Source: Scleromatobacter sp964418745 (GTDB taxonomy: Bacteria; Pseudomonadota; Gammaproteobacteria; Burkholderiales; Burkholderiaceae_C). Taken from it: 64,000 nt of DNA. The DNA is taken from contig CAYQMX010000022.1 in assembly GCA_964418745.1 (NCBI GenBank), positions 1 to 64,000 on the forward strand, written 5' to 3'. Each line of letters starts with the position of its first letter. Positions within the stretch are counted from its first letter, which is position 1. Shown one piece after another: positions 33,259 through 43,027 of the stretch. Made by a program: the position numbers and the translations under genes. A model generated the notes under the pieces. The model did not search any database and was not told where the DNA came from. It saw only the letters and a list, made by a program, of their open reading frames with translations.

Positions 33259-34071
33259 TCACTTCAGGCGGAAGGCGACGCCGTGGTAGCGATCGAGGCT
33301 GTACTCGGGCGCGAATGCGATGTTGCAGCGCTTCTCCGCGTTCTCCCACAGGTCCACCTTCGTGTAGCCCAGGCGGTCGAACTCGCCGAGGAACTCGTCG
33401 GTCTTCTGTATGCGGTAGGGGCACAGCGCCCGTCCGGTGCTCTGCACCGTCCAGTAGGCCCGCGACCGGTGCAGCGGCAACAGGTTGACCAGCACCCATT
33501 CGGGCCGGCGCCGCAGCCCGGCGATGCGCTGCGCGAGGGTGTCCTCCAGGTACTGGATGCAGCCGGAGGTGAACAGCACGTCGGCGTCGGCCGCCGCGCC
33601 GAAGTCGTCCACGAACGACAGTTGCTTCCAGCTGTCGCGTTCCTGCGCGAGCGCGCGGCCGGCCGCCATCACGGCCGGGACGTCGTGCACCTGCCACGAC
33701 AACGCGGCGGGGAATTCGAGGTAGCGCCGGTAGGCGTAGTAGCCGACGCCCACGTGGCCGCCGAGGTCGAAGACGCGCGTGGCGCCGGCGTCGAAGGCTT
33801 CGCCCAGCCACAGCATCATCGGGTAGTCGGCGGGATAGACGCGGTCCAGCCGATCCCGGTACATCGCGGCCATGCCGTCGTTGTCGTAGCCGGTGGGCAT
33901 GTTCGCCGAGACGGCCGCGGCCGCGCATTCGGCATGGGTCTGGAAGACGCCGCGGAACTCGCCGCAGTAGTGGCCGCTGGTGAACGCGGCGTCGAAGCGC
34001 TTCTGGCGCAGGTCGGAGATCAGGGGCAGCTCGAGCGCCCGATCGAGCATGTCATGCAAACGCGTTCTCAT
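33259..34071 (-). CDS. Putative SAM-dependent methyltransferase (TIGR04325 / LIC12133-like)
   Basis: A 270-residue protein. The motif VFDLGGHVGVGYYAYRRY (in the middle) replaces the usual SAM-binding DxGxGxG loop, and YDNDGMAAMYRDRL, DYPMMLWLGEAF and LFTSGCIQYLEDTL match my memory of the TIGR04325 putative methyltransferases, often found in polysaccharide or lipid loci. Here it stands alone. ATG 34071 follows TTTGGAG; a TTG four codons earlier is possible. Substrate unknown. Confidence 0.7.
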   Translation of the reverse strand: MRTRLHDMLDRALELPLISDLRQKRFDAAFTSGHYCGEFRGVFQTHAECAAAAVSANMPTGYDNDGMAAMYRDRLDRVYPADYPMMLWLGEAFDAGATRVFDLGGHVGVGYYAYRRYLEFPAALSWQVHDVPAVMAAGRALAQERDSWKQLSFVDDFGAAADADVLFTSGCIQYLEDTLAQRIAGLRRRPEWVLVNLLPLHRSRAYWTVQSTGRALCPYRIQKTDEFLGEFDRLGYTKVDLWENAEKRCNIAFAPEYSLDRYHGVAFRLK

Positions 34072-34160
34072 GGAATTCTCCAAAGCGGCGGCGACGCGAC
34101 ATACGCACTCACCCCCTCCAGCATCAGGCTCTCCGGCCCGCTCTCCCTGTCAGAGAAAAA

Positions 34161-35066
34161 TCATAGCCCGACAGGACGTCCGCGCGCCATCCCCAGCTTG
34201 GGGAGGTAGTCGACGAACGCCTGCACCAGCGTCGAGTCGTCCGCCCGGCGCCAGCACGCGCCGGTCTCGACCAGCGTGCGTTCGCCGCGGATCGGCCGGT
34301 AGACCACGCCTTCGCGGTGCAGCGCCTTGACCGACGCCGGCACCAGGGCCACGCCGATGCCGCCCGCCACCAGGCTGACGATGGTGTGCATCTGGCGCGC
34401 CGGGAACAGCTCCGGGCTGAAGCCGTGGCGCATGCAGGTGGCCACCATCGCGTCGAAGATCATCGGGCCGTAGTGGCGCTCGAAGCCGAGGAAGCGTTCG
34501 TGCGCGAGCCGTTCCAGCGCGACCTGCGCCGAGCGCGCCTGCGGATGATCCTGCGGCAGCGCGACCACCAGCGCCTCGCGCTGCGTGGGCCGGTAGGCGA
34601 GCGTGGGCGACATGCCCGGCGAGGCGAAGATCAGCCCGACGTCCAGGGCGCCGATCTCCAGCTCGGCCAGCATCTGGTCGGTGGTGGACTCGAGCAGCGC
34701 GACCTTGACCTTCGGGTAGTCGGCCATGAAGCGCCGCAGCGCCGCCGGCAGGAACGAGTAGGCCGCCAGGCTGATGAAGCCGATCGACAGCGCGCCCGTC
34801 TGGCCCTGCGCGGAGTCCTGCGCGCGGCGCTTGAGCAGCTCGGCGCGGGCGAGCACGGCGCGCGCGTCGTGCAGCGCCTCCGCGCCCTCGCGGGTGAGCG
34901 CGATGCGGCGCGAACTGCGCTCGAACAGCGTGACGCCCAGCTCGGCCTCGAGCTCCTTGATGGCCAGGCTGACCGGCGGCTGCGACAGGTTCAGGCGCAG
35001 GGCGGCCCGCCCGAAGTGAAGTTCCTCGGCGACGGCCACCAGGCAGCGGAGATGACGCATTTCCAT
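34161..35066 (-). CDS. LysR family transcriptional regulator
   Basis: A 301-residue LTTR. The N-terminal HTH is clear (FGRAALRLNLSQPPVSLAI, then LGVTLFERSSRRIALT), followed by two alpha/beta effector subdomains starting GALSIGFISLAAYSFLP. Start ATG 35066 begins at MRHLRC. It is divergent from the PCC-domain genes across 142 bp, the usual arrangement for LTTR targets, so it probably controls them. Aromatic- or carboxylate-catabolism regulators share this CbnR/BenM-like form. Confidence 0.92.
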   Translation of the reverse strand: MEMRHLRCLVAVAEELHFGRAALRLNLSQPPVSLAIKELEAELGVTLFERSSRRIALTREGAEALHDARAVLARAELLKRRAQDSAQGQTGALSIGFISLAAYSFLPAALRRFMADYPKVKVALLESTTDQMLAELEIGALDVGLIFASPGMSPTLAYRPTQREALVVALPQDHPQARSAQVALERLAHERFLGFERHYGPMIFDAMVATCMRHGFSPELFPARQMHTIVSLVAGGIGVALVPASVKALHREGVVYRPIRGERTLVETGACWRRADDSTLVQAFVDYLPKLGMARGRPVGL

Positions 35067-35208
35067 CGATCTGAATTCTGGATCAATCAATAGGAATTGC
35101 AAACTTCCGTGAATGAAAGGCTTTTCCTAGACTGGGCTCCACCCGTCGCCGGCCCCACTCGGGCCGCGACGACCACGACATGCGGGCCATGAGCCCGCGG
35201 GAGACAAG

Positions 35209-35778
35209 ATGACCACGTCCACGTCCACGACCGCCGCCGCCCTGCCCCGCGCCCGCATCCTGGTGCATCCGGGCCCGGTGGGCCCGATCCGCATCGAGCA
35301 CCGCCACGCGGCGCAGGCGCGCCATGTGCGGCTGGCGCTGGCGCCGGGGCGCACGCTGCAGGACGCCATCATCGAGCCGCTGCTGCGCCTGGGCGTGGGC
35401 GCCGCGTCGATGACGCTGCTGGGCGGCCGGCTGGCCCACCTGCTCTACTGCGTGGCGCCGCCCGACCCGAGCGGCGAACGCGTGGCCAACTACACGCGCC
35501 CCATCGATGCCGGCGCCGCCACGCTGATCTTCGGCAACGCCACGCTGGGCCTGTCGGGGCGCGGCGAGCCCGTCGTGCACTGCCACGCCACCTTCGTGTG
35601 CGCGGACGGCCGCGTGCGCGGCGGCCACGTCGTGGTCGACCGCAGCATCGTCGGCGACGCGCCGCCGGCGCTGCTGGCCACCTCGCTGGACGGGATCGAG
35701 CTGCGCATCACGCAGGACGCGGAAACCCACATGCCGCTGATGCGCCCGTTCGCCGTGGAGGCGCGCCATGCGGTCTGA
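35209..35778 (+). CDS. PCC (DUF296) domain protein 1
   Basis: A 189-residue protein of the PPC/PCC fold (DUF296), known from plant AT-hook proteins and small bacterial trimers of unknown function. The marker is GEPVVHCHATFVCADGRVRGGHVV (written in two parts: HCHATF and GRVRGGHVV), preceded by FGNATLGLSG. The first 90 residues are a second, degenerate copy of the fold or an extension. GGGAGACAAG precedes the ATG. It overlaps the next PCC gene by 11 bp. A binding or enzymatic role in the local catabolic pathway is only inferred. Confidence 0.75.
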   Translation: MTTSTSTTAAALPRARILVHPGPVGPIRIEHRHAAQARHVRLALAPGRTLQDAIIEPLLRLGVGAASMTLLGGRLAHLLYCVAPPDPSGERVANYTRPIDAGAATLIFGNATLGLSGRGEPVVHCHATFVCADGRVRGGHVVVDRSIVGDAPPALLATSLDGIELRITQDAETHMPLMRPFAVEARHAV

Positions 35779-36166
35779 AGTCCATCGCGTGGAAACGGGG
35801 GCGATGGGCCGCGTGGCCTACGCACGGGTCGCCCCCAACGAGGACCTGGTTCTCAGCATCGAGAAGCTGTGCGTGGCCGAGGGCTTCGCGCACGCGTTCG
35901 TGCGCGGGGCGCTCGGCAGCCTGGTCGACGCCTGCTTCATGGCGCCCGACGGCGGTACGCGCCAGGTGCGCGGGCCGGCTGTCGAGATCGTCAGCCTGGC
36001 CGGCGAGGTGCGCACGCAGGCCGACGGCTCGCTGCGCGCGGCCATCACCGGCATCGTCGCCGACACCGAGGGCCAGGTGCACGGCGGCCCGTTCGTGGCC
36101 GGCGCCAACCCCGTGTGCGTCACGTTCGAGGTGACGCTGGAAGAGTGGCTGCCGGCGGCGGCCTGA
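35768..36166 (+). CDS. PCC (DUF296) domain protein 2
   Basis: A 132-residue single PCC-domain protein with the family features RVAPNEDLVLSIEKLC, AFVRGALGSL and GQVHGGPFVAG. Unlike its neighbour it lacks the His-x-His pair. The 11-bp overlap with the upstream gene suggests equal expression; two different PCC subunits could form a mixed trimer (inference). Confidence 0.8.
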   Translation: MRSEVHRVETGAMGRVAYARVAPNEDLVLSIEKLCVAEGFAHAFVRGALGSLVDACFMAPDGGTRQVRGPAVEIVSLAGEVRTQADGSLRAAITGIVADTEGQVHGGPFVAGANPVCVTFEVTLEEWLPAAA

Positions 36167-36224
36167 CCCCGATTCATCACCGGCGCGGCACAACGACCGC
36201 GCCATCGTTGCCCAGGAGACCCCC

Positions 36225-37037
36225 TTGACCCCCTCGCCCCTCGTCACCACCGACGCTCCCGTCGCCCTCGTCACCGGCGGCGCGCGCGGGATCGGACTGG
36301 CCATCGGCCGCTGGTTCCTGGCCCGCGGCCACCGCATCGCGCTGCTGGACATCGACAACGAGACGCTGCAGCGCAGCGTCGCCGCGTTCGACCGCCCCGA
36401 CGCGGTGCTGGCCGTGCACGCCGACGTCCGCGATCCGGCCCAGGTGGCCGCCGGCGTGGCGCAGGTCGTGGCGCGTTTCGGCCGCCTCGACAAGCTCGTC
36501 AACAACGCCGGCATCGCCGTGTTCAAGCCGGTCATGCAGACCAGCTACGCCGAGTTCCGCGACGTCCTGGACACCAACCTCGACGGCGCCTTCCTGTGCA
36601 CCCAGGCCTGCGTGCCCGAGATGATCAAGGCCGGCGGCGGCGCGATCGTCAACATCGCGTCGATCTCGGGCCTGCGCGCGAGCACGCTGCGCGTGGCCTA
36701 CGGCACCAGCAAGGCCGCGCTGCTGCACCTGACCAAGCAGCTGGCCGTCGAACTGGGCGACATCGGCATCCGCGTCAACGCCATCTGCCCGGGGCCGGTC
36801 GAGACGGAGATGGCCAAGCTCGTGCACAGCGTGGCGATCCGCTCGGACTACCAGGACGCGATCCCCCAGGGCCGCTATGGCACGCCCGAGGAGATGGCCA
36901 ACAGCGTGGGCTTCCTGTGCAGCGACGACGCCAGCTTCATCAACGGCCAGTTCCTCGCGGTCGACGGCGGCTTCGACGCCGCGGGCGTGGGCCTGCCGAC
37001 GCTGCGCCGCAACGCCGCGGCGGGCGCCGCGCGATGA
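36225..37037 (+). CDS. Short-chain dehydrogenase/reductase
   Basis: A 270-residue classical SDR. Cofactor motif TGGARGIG, acidic residue at the end of strand 2 (LLDIDNE) indicating NAD preference, NNAG, catalytic Ser in ISGLRAS region and YGTSK. It begins with TTG at 36225 behind CCAGGAGACCC; no ATG is suitably placed. It shares 4 bp with the IclR gene. It likely oxidises a hydroxyl intermediate in the local pathway. Confidence 0.9.
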   Translation: MTPSPLVTTDAPVALVTGGARGIGLAIGRWFLARGHRIALLDIDNETLQRSVAAFDRPDAVLAVHADVRDPAQVAAGVAQVVARFGRLDKLVNNAGIAVFKPVMQTSYAEFRDVLDTNLDGAFLCTQACVPEMIKAGGGAIVNIASISGLRASTLRVAYGTSKAALLHLTKQLAVELGDIGIRVNAICPGPVETEMAKLVHSVAIRSDYQDAIPQGRYGTPEEMANSVGFLCSDDASFINGQFLAVDGGFDAAGVGLPTLRRNAAAGAAR

Positions 37038-37903
37038 ACGACCGCGCCGCACCGGGCCTGCTCGCGCCGGCGGCGGGCCACGACGCCGCGCCCGGCGCGG
37101 TGACCGCGGTCGCGGCTCCGCGGAGCGAACCCGAGCGGGCCGAGACGGCCGGCGCGCAGACCCTGCGCCGCGGCCTGGCCGTGCTGCGCCTGCTCACCCG
37201 CGTGGGGCCCGGCGGCCTGCGCATGGGCGAGATCGGCCACCGGCTGGGCCTGAACAAGACGACCGCGATCCGGCTGACCCGCACCCTGGTCGACGAGGGC
37301 TTCGTGCTGCACGACGGCGCCGCCGGCCGCTACCGGCTCGGGCCCGAGGCCTTCGCCGTCGGCCTGGCCGCCGAGCCCAGCTACGAGCTGCAGCGCCAGG
37401 CCGCGGGCACCTTGCGCGCGCTCGCCGCAGAGTCGGGCGACACGGTGTTCTTCACCGTGCTGCACGGCCACGAGAGCATCTGCCTGTCGCGCGACGAAGG
37501 CGACTTCCCGATCCGCAACCAGCTGATCAAGCCGGGCGACCGCTGGCCACTGGGCGTGGGCGCCGGCAGCTGCGCGATGCTGGCGGCCCTGCCCGACGCG
37601 ACCGTGGCGGACGTGCTGGCCCGCAACGCCGCGCTGCGCGCCGCCAGGTTCCCGCGCTGCACCGACGCCCGCCTGCTTGCGCTGGTGCGCGACACCCGCG
37701 AACGCGGCTACTGCCTGCAGCCGGGCATGGTGTTCGAGGAGAGCTGGGCCATCGGCGTGGTGGTCTACGACGCCAACCAGGCCCCGGTCGCCTCGATCAG
37801 CATCGCGGCGCTGCGCTCGCGCCTGGGCCCCGCGCGCAGCGCGATGCTGGGCAACCGGCTGATGCAGGCGAGCGCGGAGTTGACGCGGCAGCTGGCCGCG
37901 TGA
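37034..37903 (+). CDS. IclR family transcriptional regulator
   Basis: A 289-residue regulator. After a disordered Ala-rich head of about 40 residues comes an IclR HTH (TLRRGLAVLRLL, MGEIGHRLGLNKTTAIRLTR), then the effector domain (SICLSRDEGDFPIRN, PLGVGAGSCAMLAAL, GYCLQPG). Coupled to the SDR by ATGA. IclR regulators of this type usually respond to an aromatic or short-chain acid and control adjacent catabolic genes. Confidence 0.92.
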   Translation: MNDRAAPGLLAPAAGHDAAPGAVTAVAAPRSEPERAETAGAQTLRRGLAVLRLLTRVGPGGLRMGEIGHRLGLNKTTAIRLTRTLVDEGFVLHDGAAGRYRLGPEAFAVGLAAEPSYELQRQAAGTLRALAAESGDTVFFTVLHGHESICLSRDEGDFPIRNQLIKPGDRWPLGVGAGSCAMLAALPDATVADVLARNAALRAARFPRCTDARLLALVRDTRERGYCLQPGMVFEESWAIGVVVYDANQAPVASISIAALRSRLGPARSAMLGNRLMQASAELTRQLAA

Positions 37904-38042
37904 GCGCCCGGAGGCGCGCTCGCCGCCGCCGCCGGGCGCGGCGGACGATACTTTCCAGGCGCCGGCCGGCGCCCGCAGCCCGACGGTCGCCGTCGCTTAA
38001 AGTCTGCACCTTGTCTGCTTTGCCGCCGCCGCGGCCTGCACC

Positions 38043-40541
38043 GTGCTCAAGAAGCCTTCCCGGGAACAGTGGATCACCATCGCGTGGGTCGGCGGGTTCG
38101 TCGTCGCCGCGCTCCTCGTCGCGCTGATCGCCGCCATCGTCGTCGTCTCCGAGCAGTTGCCCGAGCTCGACGAGATCACCCACTACCAGCCGCGCCAGCC
38201 GCTGGAGATCGTCACCCGCGAAGGCATCGAGCTCGCGCAGTTCGGCCCGGAGCGGCGCCGCTTCATGCCGGTGGGCGAGTTCCCGCCGGTGCTCAAGGAC
38301 GCGCTGATCGCCACCGAGGACGCCGACTTCCGCAACCATAGCGGCGTCAGCGTCAAGGGCATCGTGCGCGCGGCTGTGTCCAACCTGTTCCGCCACCGGC
38401 GCGAAGGCGCGTCGACGATCACGCAGCAGGTGGCGCGCAACTTCTTCCTCAGCCGCAAGCAGTCGTACTCGCGCAAGTTCGCCGAGGCGCTGCTGGCGCT
38501 CAAGATCGAGCGGGCGCTCTCGAAGGACCAGATCCTCGAGCTGTACATGAACCAGATCTACCTGGGCCAGCACGCCTACGGCTTCGAGGCGGCCTCGCTG
38601 ACCTACTTCGGCAAGCCCTCGAAGCAGCTCAACGCGGCCGAGGCGGCGATGCTGGCCGGCCTGCCCAAGAACCCGGGCGGCGCCGACCCGACCGAGCACT
38701 TCGAGAAGGCCAAGGCGCGCCAGATGGTGGTGCTGATGCGCATGCACGAGACGGGCGTGCTGACCGACGCGCAGTGGGAGGCCGCGAAGAAGCAGCCGCT
38801 GAAGATCACCGGCCACTGGGCGCCGCCGGTCAGTGCCGAATTCCTGGCCGAGATGGTGCGCCAGCAGGTGGTGCAGCGCTTCGGCGAGGCGGCCTACTCG
38901 CAGGGCCTGAAGGTGACCACGTCGCTGGTGTCGGCCGACCAGGCCGCCGCGCAGGCCGCCGTGCGCAAGGGCGTGATCGACTTCGACCGCCGCCAGGCCT
39001 GGCGCGGCCCCGAGGACAACGAGGACCTGCCCGACACCGACGTCGACATCGACAGCGCCGCCGCCGCCGCGCTGCACGACCACGCGGACGACGACGACCT
39101 GCACGTGGCCGTCGTCACGCATGCCAGCCCCAAGGAGATCGTCGCGATCCTGGCCAGCGGCGAGACGCTGCACCTGAGCGGCGACGCGCTGCGCGGCGTG
39201 CAGTCGGGCCTCCGGCCCAAGGCCCCCGACGACCTCGCCATCGAGCGCGGCGCCATCATCCGCGTGATGCGCACCGCCGGCGATCCGGGCTTCAAGAGCG
39301 AGTGGCGCGTGGCGCAGTGGCCCGACGTGCAGGGCGCGCTGGTGTCGCTCGACTCGAACACCGGCCAGGTGCGCGCGCTGGTGGGCGGCTTCGACTTCTC
39401 GCACAGCCAGTTCAACCACGTGACCAGCGCCTGGCGCCAGCCGGGCTCCAGCTTCAAGCCCTTCATCTACTCGGCCGCCCTCGAGCACGGCATCCAGCCC
39501 GCCACGCAGGTGATGGACGCGCCGATCGTCATCGACGATTCGCTGACCGGCGGCCGGCATTGGGATCCCAAGGACGACGACGAGCCGCTCAACGGCCCGA
39601 TCTCGCTGCGCGCGGCGCTGGCCAAGTCGAAGAACCTGGTCAGCATCCGCGTGGTGCAGAACCTGGGGATCAACACCGTGCGCAACTGGGCCGCGCAGTT
39701 CGGCTTCGCGCAGGACAAGCACCCGGACAACCTCACGCTGGCGCTCGGCGCCGGCAGCGTCACGCCGATGCAGATGGCGCGCGCCTACGCGGCGTTCGCC
39801 AACGGCGGCTACGCCGTGCTGCCGCGCTTCATCGAGAAGATCACCGACGCCCAGGGCAAGGTGCTGTTCGAGGCGCCCCGGCTGCCCGCCACGCCGGCGG
39901 AAGACGCCCGCATCATCCCGGCGCGCAACGCCTTCGTCACCGCCAGCCTGCTCAACGAGGTCGCGCGCACCGGCACCGCCGCGAAGGCGCAGGCCACGCT
40001 GAAGCGACCCGACATCTACGGCAAGACCGGCACCACCAACGACGCCGTCGACACCTGGTTCGCCGGCTTCCAGCCGAAGATCACCACCGTGGTCTGGATG
40101 GGGCGCGACGACAACTCCAGCCTGGGCGCGCGCGAGTTCGGCGCGACGCTGGCGCTGCCGATCTGGATCGACTACATGCGCCAGGCGCTCAAGGACGAGC
40201 CGGTGGTCACGCTGGCGACGCCGCCCGGCGTGCAGGAGGTGCAAGGCGACTGGCTCTACGACGAGCTCGCCGGCGGCGGCTGGATCTCGTACCTGGGCAT
40301 GGAGCCCGGCAATCCGCCGTCGGTGCAGGTGGCCGGCTCGCCGCACGCGGCCGCGTCGGAGCCGGCCGACGGCGGCGCCGGCACGGCGCTCCAGCCGTCC
40401 AGCCCGAACGCCATCCTGCTGCAACCGGTGCCGCCGACGCCGCCCGGCCAGTCGGTGCCGATCCAGCGGCCGGCGGCGAAGCCGGCGGCATCGGCTCCGG
40501 TGCAGGAGCCGTTCCAGCACCTGGCGCCGGGCCTGCGCTGA
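38043..40541 (+). CDS. mrcA: Penicillin-binding protein 1A (bifunctional transglycosylase/transpeptidase)
   Basis: An 832-residue class A PBP. A short cytoplasmic tail and one membrane helix (about 10-34) lead to the GT51 transglycosylase with catalytic E92 (ATEDADFRNHSG) and GASTITQQ. The transpeptidase carries S469-S-F-K472, S529-K-N531 and K661-T-G663. The last 70 residues are Pro/Ala/Ser-rich and probably disordered. It starts with GTG at 38043 with no strong ribosome site. It polymerises and cross-links peptidoglycan in the periplasm. Confidence 0.96.
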   Translation: MLKKPSREQWITIAWVGGFVVAALLVALIAAIVVVSEQLPELDEITHYQPRQPLEIVTREGIELAQFGPERRRFMPVGEFPPVLKDALIATEDADFRNHSGVSVKGIVRAAVSNLFRHRREGASTITQQVARNFFLSRKQSYSRKFAEALLALKIERALSKDQILELYMNQIYLGQHAYGFEAASLTYFGKPSKQLNAAEAAMLAGLPKNPGGADPTEHFEKAKARQMVVLMRMHETGVLTDAQWEAAKKQPLKITGHWAPPVSAEFLAEMVRQQVVQRFGEAAYSQGLKVTTSLVSADQAAAQAAVRKGVIDFDRRQAWRGPEDNEDLPDTDVDIDSAAAAALHDHADDDDLHVAVVTHASPKEIVAILASGETLHLSGDALRGVQSGLRPKAPDDLAIERGAIIRVMRTAGDPGFKSEWRVAQWPDVQGALVSLDSNTGQVRALVGGFDFSHSQFNHVTSAWRQPGSSFKPFIYSAALEHGIQPATQVMDAPIVIDDSLTGGRHWDPKDDDEPLNGPISLRAALAKSKNLVSIRVVQNLGINTVRNWAAQFGFAQDKHPDNLTLALGAGSVTPMQMARAYAAFANGGYAVLPRFIEKITDAQGKVLFEAPRLPATPAEDARIIPARNAFVTASLLNEVARTGTAAKAQATLKRPDIYGKTGTTNDAVDTWFAGFQPKITTVVWMGRDDNSSLGAREFGATLALPIWIDYMRQALKDEPVVTLATPPGVQEVQGDWLYDELAGGGWISYLGMEPGNPPSVQVAGSPHAAASEPADGGAGTALQPSSPNAILLQPVPPTPPGQSVPIQRPAAKPAASAPVQEPFQHLAPGLR

Positions 40542-40571
40542 CGCGGCAGCGCCGCGGCTCGGGCGGGCGTC

Positions 40572-41489
40572 TCAGGCGACCGTCTTCGATTCCAGCGCCT
40601 TGACCAGCGCGTGCAGGGCCCGGTTGAGCGGCGTCTGCACGCCCAGGCGCTCGCCCTCGCGCACGATGAATCCGTTCAGGTGGTCGATCTCGGTGGGCTT
40701 GCCGCGCCGCAGGTCCTGGCAGGTGGACGACACCTGGCCCGGCATCGAAGTCGCGATACGTTCCACCGCGGCGAACGCGTCGCCGGGTACCGTGACGCCG
40801 GCGGCCGCGGCCACTGCCAGGCATTCGACCACCGTGTCGTGCACCGTGCGCGCGATGCCCGGCAGCGTCACCATGCGGCCATAGGGCGTGTCGGTGATCG
40901 CCGAGATGGCGTTGTAGCCGCAGTTGAGCAGCAGCTTGGCCCACAGCGCGCCGATGACGTTGTCGGACAGCTCGACCGGGATGCCGGCGCGCGCGAACAG
41001 CGCGACGACGTCGGCCGGCCGCAGGGCGACCGCGGCCGGCAGGCTCGCCGGAATGACGAGCTCGCCGCGACCCAGGTGCCGCACGTGGCCCGGGCCGGCC
41101 ATCTCGGTGGCCACGTAGACCACCGCCGGCGCCACCGGCCCGCCGAGCCGCACCTGCAGGCGCGCCGCGTTGTCGACGCCATTCTGCAAGCTCAGCACGC
41201 AGGCGCCCGGCGCCAGGTGCGCCGCGAGGCCGGCGCCCGTGGCCTCGGTGTCGGTGGACTTCACGCAGACCAGGACCAGGCCGGCGCCGGCCACGGCGGC
41301 GAGCTCGGTGCTGGCCTCGACGGCCACCGACTCGTCGCCGGCCGCGCCGCTCAGCCGCAGCCCCGCGCGGCGCATGGCCTCCACGTGCACCGCCCGGCCG
41401 ATGAAGGTGACCGGCACGCCGGCGCGCGCCAGCATGCCGCCGTACCAGCAGCCGACGGCCCCGGCGCCGACGACGGCGACGCGGGTCAT
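40572..41489 (-). CDS. Ketopantoate reductase family protein (PanE/ApbA-like)
   Basis: A 305-residue NADP-dependent 2-dehydropantoate 2-reductase-like enzyme. N-terminal Rossmann GAGAVGCWYGG, then CVKSTDT and SLQNGVDN, with the catalytic Lys in ALWAKLLLNCGYNA and PTEIDHLNGFIV at the C-terminal domain. True PanE makes pantoate for CoA; paralogues with other substrates are common, so the symbol is withheld. ATG 41489 overlaps the exonuclease I stop (ATGA). Confidence 0.9.
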   Translation of the reverse strand: MTRVAVVGAGAVGCWYGGMLARAGVPVTFIGRAVHVEAMRRAGLRLSGAAGDESVAVEASTELAAVAGAGLVLVCVKSTDTEATGAGLAAHLAPGACVLSLQNGVDNAARLQVRLGGPVAPAVVYVATEMAGPGHVRHLGRGELVIPASLPAAVALRPADVVALFARAGIPVELSDNVIGALWAKLLLNCGYNAISAITDTPYGRMVTLPGIARTVHDTVVECLAVAAAAGVTVPGDAFAAVERIATSMPGQVSSTCQDLRRGKPTEIDHLNGFIVREGERLGVQTPLNRALHALVKALESKTVA

Positions 41490-42928
41490 GCGCCCTCGCG
41501 CAACGGCGGCGCGATCTGCTCGGCGTAGTCGTAGAGCGCACCCAGGATCTCCTGGCCGCGCTCGTCGGCCTCCTCGTTGAGCTGGTCGATGCGCTCGAAG
41601 AACTGCGACAGCGTGGTGGAGCCGCCGGCGCCCTCGTGCAGGCGGGCGCTGCAATGGTCGATCCAGCGCTCGTTCTCCTGCGCGGCCAGGGTGTCGGGGA
41701 AGTTGCGGGCGCGGTAGCGTAACAGGATCTCCTCCAGCCGGGCGTCGTCGAACACCACGCGCTGGCCGGCGAGCTGCTCGCCCGTGAGCCGGCGCAGACG
41801 CTCCAGCTTGCGGCGATCCTCGTTGCCGACGAAGCCGCCGTACAGGTCCTCGTCGACATCGACCGCCGCCGTCGGCGCCGGCCGCGCGTAGACCTCGCGC
41901 CAGGCCCCCTGCATCAGCGTGGCGACGTCAGGCGCGGCCTGCGCGTGGCGCAGGGCGCGCTCGACGTCGAGCGGGAAGCGGCCCAGCACCTCGGGCGTCA
42001 GCGTCTTGAGGTTGCCCACGACGATGGGCGACTTGTTGGCGTGGATGCTCTTGACGGGCAGCCGGGTGACGCCCTCGGGCAGGTCGGCGCTGCGGGTGAA
42101 CAGGCGCTGGCGCAGCGTCTCGGCGGTGAGTCCGGCCAGCTCCTGCGGATCGTGGGCCAGGTCCCAGACCAGCAGCTCGTTCTTGTTGGTGGGGTGCGGT
42201 GCCAGCGGATAGACGAGCGCCATGCAGCCCTGCTCCACGCCGAACATGCCCGAGATGTGCAGGAACGGCCGGTTGGCGCCGATCTCGGCCCACACGGCGT
42301 CCTTGCGGCGCAGCTTGAAGCAGAAGTCCCACAGCCGCGGCTGGCGGGTGCGGATCAGGCGCGCCAGAGCGATGGTGGCGCGCACGTCGGACAGCGCGTC
42401 GTGCGCCGCCTCGTGGGCGATGCCGTTGGCGTGCGTGAGGTGCTCCAGCTTGAACGACGGCCGGCCATCGTCGTGCCGGGGCCACTCGATGCCCTCGGGC
42501 CGCAGGGCCCAGGTGGCGCGCACGACGTCGAGCAGGTCCCAGCGGCCGCACTCGTTCTGCCACTCGCGGGCGTACGGGTCGATCAGGTTGCGCCAGAACA
42601 GGTGGCGGGTGACCTCGTCGTCGAAGCGGATGGTGTTGTAGCCCACGCCGATGGTGCCGGGCTGCGCCAGCGCAGCTTCGATCTCGGCGGCGAAGGCGTG
42701 CTCGGGCAGGCCGCGCTCCAGGCAGGTCTGCGGCACGATGCCGGTGAGCAGGCACGACTCCGGGTCGGGCAGGGAATCGGGCGACGGGCGGCAGTAGTGC
42801 ATCACCGGCTGGCCGACCTCGACGAGCTCGGCATCGGTGCGGATGCCCGCGAACTGCGCCGGGCGGTCGCGCCGGGGCACGCGGCCGAAGGTTTCGTAGT
42901 CGTGCCAGAAGAAGCTGAGTGCGGTCAT
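41486..42928 (-). CDS. sbcB: Exodeoxyribonuclease I
   Basis: A 480-residue ExoI that degrades single-stranded DNA 3' to 5' in recombination and mismatch repair. The DEDDh core is visible: D10 and E12 (WHDYETFG), the NTIRFDDEVTRH region and AAHDALSDVRATI. A characteristic SH3-like segment (NKSPIVV) and C-terminal helical domain with RYRARNFPDTL follow. Full length for the family (about 475). Confidence 0.95.
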   Translation of the reverse strand: MTALSFFWHDYETFGRVPRRDRPAQFAGIRTDAELVEVGQPVMHYCRPSPDSLPDPESCLLTGIVPQTCLERGLPEHAFAAEIEAALAQPGTIGVGYNTIRFDDEVTRHLFWRNLIDPYAREWQNECGRWDLLDVVRATWALRPEGIEWPRHDDGRPSFKLEHLTHANGIAHEAAHDALSDVRATIALARLIRTRQPRLWDFCFKLRRKDAVWAEIGANRPFLHISGMFGVEQGCMALVYPLAPHPTNKNELLVWDLAHDPQELAGLTAETLRQRLFTRSADLPEGVTRLPVKSIHANKSPIVVGNLKTLTPEVLGRFPLDVERALRHAQAAPDVATLMQGAWREVYARPAPTAAVDVDEDLYGGFVGNEDRRKLERLRRLTGEQLAGQRVVFDDARLEEILLRYRARNFPDTLAAQENERWIDHCSARLHEGAGGSTTLSQFFERIDQLNEEADERGQEILGALYDYAEQIAPPLREGA

Positions 42929-43027
42929 GGGGAGAAGATACCTTCTTGTGCGCGGCGGCGACGAGCGCCATTTCCGGCATTTTCGGTCTTCTCCGGGACG
43001 CGGCCTCCGGCCGCGTCCGGCGGCGGG

